In this document: positions 46,511-54,423 of the stretch, piece after piece
How positions within the stretch are numbered: the stretch's first letter is position 1
Layout of the letters: each line of letters opens with the position of its first letter
Origin: an uncultured Pseudophaeobacter sp.
GTDB taxonomy: Bacteria > Pseudomonadota > Alphaproteobacteria > Rhodobacterales > Rhodobacteraceae
Assembly: GCA_905479575.1 (NCBI GenBank)
Contig: CAJQNB010000017.1
Span: 124,001 to 188,000, forward strand
Direction: 5' to 3'
DNA: 64,000 nucleotides
Translations under genes and position numbers: made by a program
Notes under the pieces: generated by a model
What the model saw: only the letters and a program-made list of their open reading frames with translations
Databases searched by the model: none
Told to the model about the DNA's origin: nothing

Positions 46511-47521
46511 GTGGGGCTTTGGGATTCTTACCGTATGCGCGTTCGGCGCAAGCGCTGGCTGGTCCGGGCCGTGCGCAAGTCGGGTGAGCTGACCTGTCTG
46601 CAGGACAATACCGGCACCATTCAACGTGACGATGTTTTGCTGGTCTCAACCATGCGCAATGAACAGATCCGGCTGCCTTACTTTCTCGAATATTATCGCA
46701 AACTGGGGGTGAATCACTTTCTCTTTGTCGACAACGGCTCGGATGATGACACCACGCAGTATCTGAGCGGCATGGGCGATGTATCCTTGTGGCAGACCCA
46801 TGCCAGTTATCGGCGCTCCCATTTTGGGGTCGACTGGATGAATTATCTCAAGCGCAAATATGCCCATGGGCATTGGGTTCTGGTGGTCGACCCGGATGAG
46901 TTCTTTATCTACCCCTTCTGCGACACCCGCCCCATTCAGGCCCTCACGGATTGGTTGGACAATTCGGCAATCCGCAGCTTTTCAGCGATGCTGATTGATA
47001 CCTATCCCAAGGGACGTTTGGGCGATGTGCCCTATCAGGCCGGTCAAAACCCGATGGAGATCGCCAATTGGTTCGACAGTGGAAATTACACCATCAGCAA
47101 GAACCTGATGTATGGCAATCTCTGGATCCAGGGCGGGCCGCGGGCGCGGGTGTTTTTTGCGGATGAACCAAAACGGGCGCCGGCGCTGAACAAGACGCCG
47201 CTGGTGAAATGGGATCGCCGCTATGCCTATGTCAGCTCAACCCATTCCTTGCTGCCGCGCGGGTTGAACCAGGTCTATGAAACAGACGGCGGTGAAAAGG
47301 CCAGTGGCGCGCTGCTGCATACCAAGTTTCTAGATACCCTGGGGGCCAAGGCGGCAGAGGAGCTGGCACGCAGCGAGCATTACGCCAATTCGCGCGAATA
47401 CAAGGCCTATGCCGAAGGTCTGGAGCAGCAGCCCGAGCTTTGGTGCAAATGGAGCGAGAAATACATCAACTGGCGCCAGCTGGAGATCCTGGGGTTGATG
47501 TCCAAAGGGAACTGGGCATGA
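46511..47521 (+). CDS. Glycosyltransferase family 2-like protein, paralogue 2
   Basis: GTG 46511 (GGAG 6 bases upstream) gives 336 residues. The GT-A motifs match paralogue 1: MRNEQIRLPYFLEYYRK, FVDNGSDDDT, the DPDE metal site in VVDPDEFFIYPF, and TKFLDTLGAKA. An Arg/Lys-rich start is also shared. The two genes look like a tandem duplication with a 207-base spacer containing a candidate promoter. Its stop overlaps the next start (ATGA). Confidence 0.82.
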   Translation: MGLWDSYRMRVRRKRWLVRAVRKSGELTCLQDNTGTIQRDDVLLVSTMRNEQIRLPYFLEYYRKLGVNHFLFVDNGSDDDTTQYLSGMGDVSLWQTHASYRRSHFGVDWMNYLKRKYAHGHWVLVVDPDEFFIYPFCDTRPIQALTDWLDNSAIRSFSAMLIDTYPKGRLGDVPYQAGQNPMEIANWFDSGNYTISKNLMYGNLWIQGGPRARVFFADEPKRAPALNKTPLVKWDRRYAYVSSTHSLLPRGLNQVYETDGGEKASGALLHTKFLDTLGAKAAEELARSEHYANSREYKAYAEGLEQQPELWCKWSEKYINWRQLEILGLMSKGNWA

Positions 47522-49221
47522 GCGCCGTTGGCATTGTCATGCTGGTGCATACCGCACTGGACCGTGCTGCTCAGGTGGCGCGCCATTGGACGGCCAGCGG
47601 CTGCCCTGTGGTGCTGCATGTGGACAAGAATGTTGATGGGGCCGTCTTTCGCAAATTTCGCCAAAGCCTGGCGCAGGATCCGCTGATCAATTTTTGCAAA
47701 AGGCATCGTTGCGAATGGGGCACCTGGGGCATTGTTGCCGCGTCGCAATCGGCCTCGGAGCTGATGCTGAAAGAGTTTCCAGCGGTGCGTCATGTCTATC
47801 TGTCCTCCGGATCCTGCCTGCCGCTGCGCCCGGTTGAGGAGCTGGTAGACTATCTTGCCGCCCGTCCGCGTACCGATTTTATCGAAAGCGCCACCACAGC
47901 GGATGTGCCCTGGATCGTTGGCGGGTTGGATTTTGAACGCTTTACCCTGCGCTTTCCCTTTTCCTGGAAAAAACACCGCTATCTGTTTGATCGCTATGTG
48001 GATCTGCAACGACGCCTCGGCATGCGCCGTCGCATTCCGGCGGGGCTGGTGCCGCATATGGGCAGCCAATGGTGGTGCCTGACGCGTCAAACCCTGTCAG
48101 CCATCCTGGAAGACCCCGAGCGGCCAACCTATGACGCCTATTTTCAAAAAGTCTGGATCCCGGACGAGAGCTATTATCAGACTTTGGCGCGGCAATACTC
48201 CACCAATATCGAAAGCCGCTCACTGACGCTGTCGAAGTTCGATTTTCAGGGCAAGCCGCATATCTTTTATGATGACCATTTGCAGCTGTTGCGACGCTCG
48301 GATTGTTTTGTTGCGCGCAAAATCTGGCCAAAAGCGGACCGGCTGTATCAGACATTTCTAACCGATAGCGCCGGGGCGATGAAGAAAACCGAACCCAACC
48401 CCGGAAAAATCGACCGCATTTTTGCCAAGGCGGTGGAGCGGCGGACCCGTGGCCGTCCGGGGCTTTATATGCAAAGCCGCTTTCCCGGGCGCTGGTCGGT
48501 CAATAGCGTCACTTCAAATCCCTATTCGGTGTTTCAGGGCTTTTCAGAGCTGTTTGAAGATTTTGAGAGCTGGTTGTCGCGGATCACCGGGGCAAGGGTG
48601 CATGGCCATCTCTTTGCCCCAGAGCGGGCCGAGCTGGCCGGGGGGGGCGCGATGATCAATGGCGCTTTGACCGACAATGCCAAAACCCGCGACTACAACG
48701 TGCAGAGCTTTTTGACCAATCTGATCTGGAACACCCGTGGCGAGCGTCAGTGTTTTCAGTTTGGTCCTGGGGACAACCAGAAGATCTGCAAGGTACTGGC
48801 GCGCGATCAAAATGCGCAGATCTCGGTCATTAGCGGTGCCTGGGCGATTCCACTGTTCCGCTCGAATCAGAATTTTACCGATCTGCGCCGCGAGGCCGCC
48901 CGGCTGCAGCAGCTTGAAGCCAAATATCTGAACCTGCTGCGTGATCAGGAAACCAAGGCACGGGTGCGGATCTGGACGATGGCCGAATTCATCGAGGCGC
49001 CGATGGAGCCTTTGCAAACCATTCTTGATGAACTGGGCCCGCAGTTGCCCCGGCATTTGAGCGAGGCCCCGACGATGGTCAACCTTGATGGTTTTGGTCA
49101 GTTCCTGCAAAATCTAAAGAACCAGGGGATGCACCCCTATCTGATGGGGGATTTCTCGGTGGAGCAAGGGCCGGTAAACATGCCAAAACCTCCCAGAAAA
49201 CCCTATCTGGTGCGTAAATAG
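47518..49221 (+). CDS. Core-2/I-branching-type glycosyltransferase with a C-terminal extra domain
   Basis: This 567-residue protein starts with a GT14-like domain (about 1-280): VMLVHTALDRAAQVARHW, VVLHVDKNVDGAVF, HVYLSSGSCLPLRPVEEL and WWCLTRQTLSAIL, the signature of beta-1,6-N-acetylglucosaminyltransferases. The remaining about 280 residues, beginning near a linker at 290, have a different character and no catalytic motif I recognise; a DUF5928-like region is my recollection. It follows the GT paralogue by overlap and precedes the sulfotransferase by 3 bases. Confidence 0.78.
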   Translation: MSAVGIVMLVHTALDRAAQVARHWTASGCPVVLHVDKNVDGAVFRKFRQSLAQDPLINFCKRHRCEWGTWGIVAASQSASELMLKEFPAVRHVYLSSGSCLPLRPVEELVDYLAARPRTDFIESATTADVPWIVGGLDFERFTLRFPFSWKKHRYLFDRYVDLQRRLGMRRRIPAGLVPHMGSQWWCLTRQTLSAILEDPERPTYDAYFQKVWIPDESYYQTLARQYSTNIESRSLTLSKFDFQGKPHIFYDDHLQLLRRSDCFVARKIWPKADRLYQTFLTDSAGAMKKTEPNPGKIDRIFAKAVERRTRGRPGLYMQSRFPGRWSVNSVTSNPYSVFQGFSELFEDFESWLSRITGARVHGHLFAPERAELAGGGAMINGALTDNAKTRDYNVQSFLTNLIWNTRGERQCFQFGPGDNQKICKVLARDQNAQISVISGAWAIPLFRSNQNFTDLRREAARLQQLEAKYLNLLRDQETKARVRIWTMAEFIEAPMEPLQTILDELGPQLPRHLSEAPTMVNLDGFGQFLQNLKNQGMHPYLMGDFSVEQGPVNMPKPPRKPYLVRK

Positions 49222-49224
49222 AAT

Positions 49225-50658
49225 ATGACAGCTTCTTTTGACTATTTCATTGTCTTTGCCGAAATGCGGACAGGGTCCAATTTTCTGGAAGCCAATCTCA
49301 ACGCCTTTGATGGGGTAACCTGCCATGGCGAGGCGTTTAACCCACATTTCATTGGCTATCCCAACAAGGACAATATTCTGGGGATCACTCAGGACATGCG
49401 CGAAGACAACCCCGGTTGTCTGATCTCTCAGATTAAGTCCGAAGCGGGGGTATTGGGGGGGTTTCGCTACTTTCACGACCATGACCCACGGGTTTTGGAT
49501 TTGGCGCTGGAGGATCCGCGCTGCGCCAAGGTAATCCTGACCCGAAATCCGTTGGACAGCTATGTCTCCTGGAAGATTGCCAAGGCCACGGGTCAGTGGA
49601 AACTGACCAATGTGAAACGTCGCAAAGAGGCCTTGGCGCAGTTTGATGGTGTTGAATTTGCCCAACATGTAGAGGCGTTGCAGGATTTTCAGATCACCCT
49701 GCTGAACCGGCTGCAGAAATCCGGACAGACGGGCTTTTACCTGGCCTATGAGGATCTTCAAAACCTTGAGGTGATGAACGGCCTGGCGCGCTGGCTGGGC
49801 GTAGACTCCCAGCTTGAGGCTTTGGATGATAGTCTGAAACGGCAAAATCCGGCGCCGGTTGTGTCAAAGGTGGAGAACCCAGGCGTGATGGCAGAGGCGC
49901 TGGCGGAGATGGACCGTTTCAACCTGAGCCGCACCCCCAATTTTGAACCCCGCAGGGGGCCGTCGGTGCCGGGTTATGTGGCTGGGGTGGTGACACCGCT
50001 GCTGTATCTGCCCATCAGGGGCGGACCAGAGACGGAAGTGACCGCCTGGATGGCCGGACTCGACAATGTGACGCCCGAGGGTTTGATCCAAAAAATGAAC
50101 CAGAAACAGCTGCGCCAGTGGAAGCGGGGAAACCCGGGGTTTCGCAGCTTTACCGTCTTGCGGCATCCGGCAGCGCGGGTGCATTCCGTGTTCTGTCGCA
50201 GGATTTTGCAAAAAGGCGGCAGCAGCTATGGCAGCATTCGCGAGACACTGAGACGGCAGTTTAAGCTGCCGCTGCCCAAGGATGGCCCGGATGACAGCTA
50301 TAGCAAGGCAGATCACTATGCGGCTTTCTCTCAGTTTCTGACCTTTTTGCAGGCCAATCTGGCTGGACAAACCTCGGTGCGGGTGGATGCGGAATGGGCC
50401 AGCCAATCGCTGGCCCATTCCGGACTGGCAGAGCTCGGCGCGCCAGATCTGGTGTTGCGCGAGGAAGAGTTGGCCGAGGCCCTGCCTGCTCTGGCGCAGA
50501 AACTGGGCCGTACAACACCGGGTCGGCCGACGCCTGCGCCTGAGGATTACCCCTATCGCCTAGGGGATATCTGGGATGCGGCGCTGGAGAAACAGGTGTC
50601 TTCTCTGTATCAACGTGACTACGTGATGTTTGGTTTTGCTCCGTGGCGCGCGCCCTAG
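49225..50658 (+). CDS. Two-domain sulfotransferase
   Basis: The 477-residue protein seems to hold two sulfotransferase modules. The N-terminal one has the PAPS phosphosulfate loop M14-RTGSN-19 and the 3'-phosphate site R107-NPLDS-112, as in Stf0-like enzymes. The C-terminal module, from about 300, has FTVLRHPAARVHSVF (R313), reminiscent of the Sulfotransfer_2 group, but I see no 5' loop in it. The second half may be degenerate or bind the acceptor. Context (glycosyltransferases, cysQ) suggests sulfation of a polysaccharide. Acceptor unknown. Confidence 0.78.
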   Translation: MTASFDYFIVFAEMRTGSNFLEANLNAFDGVTCHGEAFNPHFIGYPNKDNILGITQDMREDNPGCLISQIKSEAGVLGGFRYFHDHDPRVLDLALEDPRCAKVILTRNPLDSYVSWKIAKATGQWKLTNVKRRKEALAQFDGVEFAQHVEALQDFQITLLNRLQKSGQTGFYLAYEDLQNLEVMNGLARWLGVDSQLEALDDSLKRQNPAPVVSKVENPGVMAEALAEMDRFNLSRTPNFEPRRGPSVPGYVAGVVTPLLYLPIRGGPETEVTAWMAGLDNVTPEGLIQKMNQKQLRQWKRGNPGFRSFTVLRHPAARVHSVFCRRILQKGGSSYGSIRETLRRQFKLPLPKDGPDDSYSKADHYAAFSQFLTFLQANLAGQTSVRVDAEWASQSLAHSGLAELGAPDLVLREEELAEALPALAQKLGRTTPGRPTPAPEDYPYRLGDIWDAALEKQVSSLYQRDYVMFGFAPWRAP

Positions 50659-50758
50659 GGTCTGCTCCAAATCAAAGACGAATGTCTCTCTGTTCAAACA
50701 TGCAGGATCTGTCCTTTTGGGTGACGCAGCCTCTGGGTGAGAAAACTCTACAGGAGTG

Positions 50759-50849
50759 GCGCTGGCAAAGGGGGGCTCCCGCGCCCGTTGGTGTTTTGTA
50801 GGGCAAAACACCAAAACGGCCTTGGGCGTGGCGCCGCCTGGGGCGGCGC
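50759..50849 (+). repeat. Double-hairpin intergenic repeat, copy B
   Basis: It shows the same frame as copy A: GCGCTGGCAAAGG, G-rich run, CTCCCGC, hairpin 1, TTGGGC, GGCGCC, hairpin 2. Hairpin 1 is TTGGTGTTTTG/CAAAACACCAA (50788-50798/50804-50814, perfect 11 bp). Hairpin 2 is GCGCCGCC/GGCGGCGC (50831-50838/50842-50849). The sequence of hairpin 1 is entirely different from copy A, yet it still pairs. Confidence 0.72.
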
Positions 50850-50978
50850 TGTACCGTGTACCAGCGGAGGATAGGTGACATGATTGGTGGTGGTCTGACA
50901 GGGCATCCAGAGAGGGGTGCGCAGATCGCCCCAGGTCCCATGCGCTGGCTGCCTGACCAGGCGGTGGCCCTAGGCGAC

Positions 50979-51066
50979 GCGTGCAACCTCCATCGGAGGT
51001 GGCACGCCGGGCCCAACGGGAAGAGATCTTTGAAAAAGATCTCCTGACGGGCGGGAGCGTTTGGGG
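50979..51066 (-). repeat. Double-hairpin intergenic repeat, copy C (inverted)
   Basis: Read on the minus strand it contains CAAACGCTCCCGCC, hairpin 1 (GAGATCTTT/AAAGATCTC, 51023-51031/51035-51043), TTGGGCCCGGCG, and hairpin 2 (GCGTGC-A-ACCTCC against GGAGGT-G-GCACGC, 50979-51007). Orientation is opposite to copy B, 129 bases away. Between B and C lie about 130 bases without a gene. Confidence 0.65.
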
Positions 51067-51131
51067 CGGGTCAAGTCGCTGACGCTCAATATCCGAGAGG
51101 CTATGGAAAAAACCGCCGGACTGGCGTGACC

Positions 51132-51596
51132 TTAGGCGGCCTGTACCGATTGTGCCTCAGTCAGGATGGTAAACAGCGTTGCCGGGTCGGGATTGGCGCG
51201 CAGTTTGGTGCAAAAGCTTTGCTCCCGCAGGGTGCGTGACACCAGGGCCAGGGCCTTCAGATGCTCTACCCCAGCGTCTTCGGGGGCAAAGAGAGAAAAG
51301 GCAATATCCACCGGTTGGCGATCAACCGAATCAAAATCCAGGGGTTTTTCCAGAATCAAAAACACTCCGCGCACCATATCAAGGCCGTTGAGCCGAGCAT
51401 GGGGCAAGGCGACGCCGTGACCAACCCCTGTGGGGCCAAGGCTCTCCCGGTCTAGGAGAGCCTCAACCGTTGACTGGGCGGACAGCCCATAGGCGGACTG
51501 CGCCACCTCGGCGACCTCCTGAAACAGGCGTTTCTTGCTGGATACGGCTCCAATAACCCGGACTGCGCCCGGCTTAAGGATGCTTGAAATCTGCAT
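51132..51596 (-). CDS. ptsN: PTS nitrogen-regulation IIA protein
   Basis: The 154-residue EIIA-Ntr protein is phosphorylated at H66 in GVALPHARL, in the fold recognised by LLDRESLGPTGVGHG and DIAFSLFAPED. ATG 51596 is preferred to GTG two codons upstream because it gives the standard length. Known relatives control potassium and carbon/nitrogen balance through the PTS-Ntr phosphorelay. It follows hpf by 45 bases, the usual rpoN-hpf-ptsN neighbourhood, but rpoN is absent here. Confidence 0.9.
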   Translation of the reverse strand: MQISSILKPGAVRVIGAVSSKKRLFQEVAEVAQSAYGLSAQSTVEALLDRESLGPTGVGHGVALPHARLNGLDMVRGVFLILEKPLDFDSVDRQPVDIAFSLFAPEDAGVEHLKALALVSRTLREQSFCTKLRANPDPATLFTILTEAQSVQAA

Positions 51597-51641
51597 AGTC
51601 ACCTGCTCCGTTCAGATGCCGTGGTTCGGCTTTGTTACAGC

Positions 51642-52211
51642 CTATGCCGTGGGGTCGATCCAACCAATGTTGCCATCTTCCCGGCGATATACCACGTTCA
51701 CCCCGTTTTTGCTTTCATTGCGGAACACCAGCACCGGGGCGCCTGCAAGCTCCATCTGCATCACGGCTTCACCAACAGAGAGGGATTGAATCCTGGTCTC
51801 CATCTCGGCAACGATGATTGGCTGCAGCGTTTCAGGTTCGGCTACGGTTTCCGCGTTATCAGAGGCGAGGATATACGAGCTGCCGCCGAGAATTTCAACC
51901 GGTTCGCTGCGATCGCGATGGTGATCTTTCAATCGGCGCTTGTAGCGGCGCAGCTGTTTTTCCATCTTTTCGCAGCAGGCCTCAAAAGCTGAATAAATTT
52001 CAGTGGCATGCGCCTTAGCCTGCGCGGTCAGACCGGTTGAAAGGTGGATAGTGGCTTCGCAAACATATTCATGTGCAGACTTGGAAAAGACGACATTTGC
52101 GTCTGTTGGGCGTTCTGCATATTTCGAGACGACAGTCCCCAGCTCGGTCTGAACATGGGTCTGCAGGGCTTCGCCAATGTCGATCTGTTTACCGGTGATT
52201 TTGTAACGCAT
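51642..52211 (-). CDS. hpf: Ribosome hibernation-promoting factor, long form
   Basis: ATG 52211 with GGAG upstream gives 189 residues. The N-terminal RaiA domain (MRYKITGKQIDIGEAL, LSTGLTAQAKAHATEIYSAF) binds the 30S decoding region. The C-terminal domain (IVAEMETRIQSLSVGEAVMQ) should mediate 100S dimer formation without RMF. Long Hpf is typical of alphaproteobacteria. It is expressed with ptsN, probably at growth arrest. Confidence 0.9.
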   Translation of the reverse strand: MRYKITGKQIDIGEALQTHVQTELGTVVSKYAERPTDANVVFSKSAHEYVCEATIHLSTGLTAQAKAHATEIYSAFEACCEKMEKQLRRYKRRLKDHHRDRSEPVEILGGSSYILASDNAETVAEPETLQPIIVAEMETRIQSLSVGEAVMQMELAGAPVLVFRNESKNGVNVVYRREDGNIGWIDPTA

Positions 52212-52532
52212 GTGATCTCCTTCACAAATTTCCACCCAAAACACCCTCCGGGCCGGGCCCGCAGGGGTGTCGTCAGTTCTGGGTCGGGGGATTAGGCTGG
52301 GCACAGGATTGCAACCCTCCGGGTCTTGTTGCCAAGGCCACGCGTCGGACTACCTCATACTGCACTTTTGCCATGTCTCAATTCGATGATAATCTGGGCA
52401 GAGAGTCAATGGAGTTGCGGCAAATTGATGGTCGCTAACCCCATTGCTTGGCAAAAAATGGCTGGCGAAAAAACTCTGGATTTGAGGCAAGTTTTTGCAG
52501 CCAGCTCTATGAAGCCAGCGACTGTCAAATAG
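52212..52532. other. 321-base intergenic region between lptB and hpf
   Basis: In related genomes rpoN often occupies this position. No open frame longer than about 60 residues looks real here. The right part is the terminator of the lpt operon (52452-52505). The left part should contain the hpf-ptsN promoter, but I could not identify clear hexamers. Confidence 0.6.
52452..52505 (-). terminator. Terminator after lptB
   Basis: On the minus strand GCTGGC pairs with GCCAGC (52461-52466/52500-52505) and, after a small mismatch, AAAAACT pairs with AGTTTTT further in. The hairpin is followed by a T6 run (complement of 52453-52458). Confidence 0.72.
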
Positions 52533-53294
52533 TTAAGATATGCGAAAATTGTCGCCCAGATAGACGCGGCGCACGTTCTCATTCTCGACAACTTCGGCAG
52601 GGCTGCCGGACATCAGAACCTGACCGTCATGCAGGATATAGGCGCGGTCCACGATTTCCAGTGTCTCGCGCACATTGTGGTCGGTGATCAAAACGCCAAT
52701 TCCGCGTTTTTTCAGATCCGCAACCAGATGGCGGATATCGCCAACCGAAATAGGGTCCACACCGGCAAAAGGTTCATCCAGCAACAGGTATTTTGGATCG
52801 GCCGCCAGGCAGCGGGCGATTTCAACCCGGCGACGTTCGCCGCCCGACAGCGCCAGAGCAGGCGCACGGCGCAGGTGCTCGATAGAAAAGTCCGACAGCA
52901 GCTCTTCCAGGCGTTCGCGGCGGCGGTGGCTGTGTTTTACCGCAATGTCCAGCACTGCCATGATGTTGTCTTCGACAGAAAGGCCGCGAAAGATCGACAT
53001 CTCCTGCGGCAGATAGCCAATGCCCAGCCGGGCGCGTCGATACATCGGCAGTGAGGTGACATTTTGCCCGTCAATGGTGACGGTGCCGGCCTCTGGGAAA
53101 ATCAGCCCGGCAATGGCGTAAAAGCTGGTGGTTTTACCAGACCCGTTTGGCCCCAGCAGCGCCACCACCTCACCGCGATCCAAGGAGATCGAGACGTCGC
53201 GGATGACGACTTTCTTGCTGTAGCTTTTGCGTATCTTTTCGATATGCAGACCCGAAGAGCCTTCGGTCAGTGTGAGATCAGGAGCTGGGGACAT
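52533..53294 (-). CDS. lptB: LPS export ABC ATPase
   Basis: The 253-residue ATPase powers LPS extraction with LptF/G. Walker A is G48-PNGSGKT-T55, the signature [13 protein letters not shown] and Walker [16 protein letters not shown] follow, and the N-terminal extension (about 1-14) is short. The C-terminal [10 protein letters not shown] ending is typical. It overlaps lptA (53292-53296) and is the last gene of the rnd-kdsD-lptC-lptA-lptB operon. Confidence 0.95.
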   Translation of the reverse strand: MSPAPDLTLTEGSSGLHIEKIRKSYSKKVVIRDVSISLDRGEVVALLGPNGSGKTTSFYAIAGLIFPEAGTVTIDGQNVTSLPMYRRARLGIGYLPQEMSIFRGLSVEDNIMAVLDIAVKHSHRRRERLEELLSDFSIEHLRRAPALALSGGERRRVEIARCLAADPKYLLLDEPFAGVDPISVGDIRHLVADLKKRGIGVLITDHNVRETLEIVDRAYILHDGQVLMSGSPAEVVENENVRRVYLGDNFRIS

Positions 53295-53806
53295 CAGTTG
53301 TTTTCGCTCGTACCTGAGCTTGGGTTCAGGATGGTTTTGACCCGCCCGGACATGCTGGCGGTCCCGGTGGTGAGATTGACCACCATCCGCTGTGACGCCA
53401 GAGTGCCCGCGCTTTGATTCAGCAGGACATTTCCGCTCATGACGATGGTGCCTGAGTCGATGGTGTATTCTGCCCGCTGGGCTTCGGCGGCATCCGGGCC
53501 GCTCACCAAGATGACGTTTCCGGTGGCTTCGAGCCGTTCGATGGCGCGCTTGCCATCGGCGTCGGTTTTGTAAATCACCAGTACCCGATCGCCCGCCAGC
53601 CGCATTACCCCCTGCACAATCAACACGCTGCCGGTGAATTCGGCCGAGCCATCAGCCTGGTTGACGGCCAGGTTATCGGAGGTGACCTCAACCGGTAATG
53701 AAGGGTCTGCCTTGACCGCACCAAAGGCCACATTCTGCGCGGTTGCGGGCAGGGTAAACCACAGCGTGGAGATCAGGACAATGAAGAGGGCACGCAAATG
53801 AGTCAC
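53294..53806 (-). CDS. lptA: LPS transport periplasmic protein LptA
   Basis: The 170-residue protein has a signal peptide ([15 protein letters not shown]) and an OstA-type beta-jellyroll with [38 protein letters not shown] and [13 protein letters not shown]. It forms the periplasmic bridge between LptC and LptD. The stop overlaps the lptB start. Confidence 0.88.
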   Translation of the reverse strand: MTHLRALFIVLISTLWFTLPATAQNVAFGAVKADPSLPVEVTSDNLAVNQADGSAEFTGSVLIVQGVMRLAGDRVLVIYKTDADGKRAIERLEATGNVILVSGPDAAEAQRAEYTIDSGTIVMSGNVLLNQSAGTLASQRMVVNLTTGTASMSGRVKTILNPSSGTSENN

Positions 53807-53809
53807 AAT

Positions 53810-54406
53810 TTATCTTTCCAATTTTTGAGGAGCGTACACCAGCTTGACGCTATTGGTGAAGAGCAGATGCACCGGGCCACCGACAGTTTCTGAACTGATC
53901 TCCATATGTCCGGCGGTTAAATCTCCCAAATCCCCGGTGGCGCGAATGGCACCGGGGCTTTCGGCGTGCACCTTGCTCAGCTGGGTTTTCAACACCTCTG
54001 TTTCAACCACCATACCGTCGGTTGTGGTGATTTCGACATTGCCGACAAAGCGCGCGAGATCCTGATCGGGGTGCACCGTGCCACGATCCGAGGTCAGGGT
54101 GATTTGCCCGCCAGCGACCATGCGGATTTCCGCCCTGAGCGCATTGGCAATCACTGGCTGATCCGCGCTGGCGCTGGCTATTTCAGCGGTCACCCAGATT
54201 TCATCCCCTTGGGCCGTTGAACCGGAAAAAAACGGAGCGGTGACCTGCTGGCCACGCAAGCGTTCTTCTATTTCCCGGTCGGCAAAGGGAATAACCGTCT
54301 CGGTGTCAGATCCGGGCGAGATGAGAAACAGGGTCGACAACAAGGCAAGGGCTGCCAGCGGCAGAAACACCTTGAGATAGCTTACCATGCGGGAATACTG
54401 ATCCAT
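53810..54406 (-). CDS. lptC: LPS transport protein LptC
   Basis: This 198-residue protein has one N-terminal membrane helix (about 13-30, FLPLAALALLSTLFLI) and a periplasmic jellyroll with ATGDLGDLTAGHMEISSE near the end. It docks LptA to the LptBFG transporter. Three bases separate it from lptA, and it lies 17 bases downstream of kdsD. Sequence conservation in LptC is low, so context adds support. Confidence 0.85.
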   Translation of the reverse strand: MDQYSRMVSYLKVFLPLAALALLSTLFLISPGSDTETVIPFADREIEERLRGQQVTAPFFSGSTAQGDEIWVTAEIASASADQPVIANALRAEIRMVAGGQITLTSDRGTVHPDQDLARFVGNVEITTTDGMVVETEVLKTQLSKVHAESPGAIRATGDLGDLTAGHMEISSETVGGPVHLLFTNSVKLVYAPQKLER

Positions 54407-54423
54407 GACCGGGGTGCCTGCTC

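Noticed and set aside
50856-51047. 63-codon frame between the sulfotransferase and ptsN
   Set aside because: It overlaps the hairpin repeat copy C, and its composition follows the repeat.
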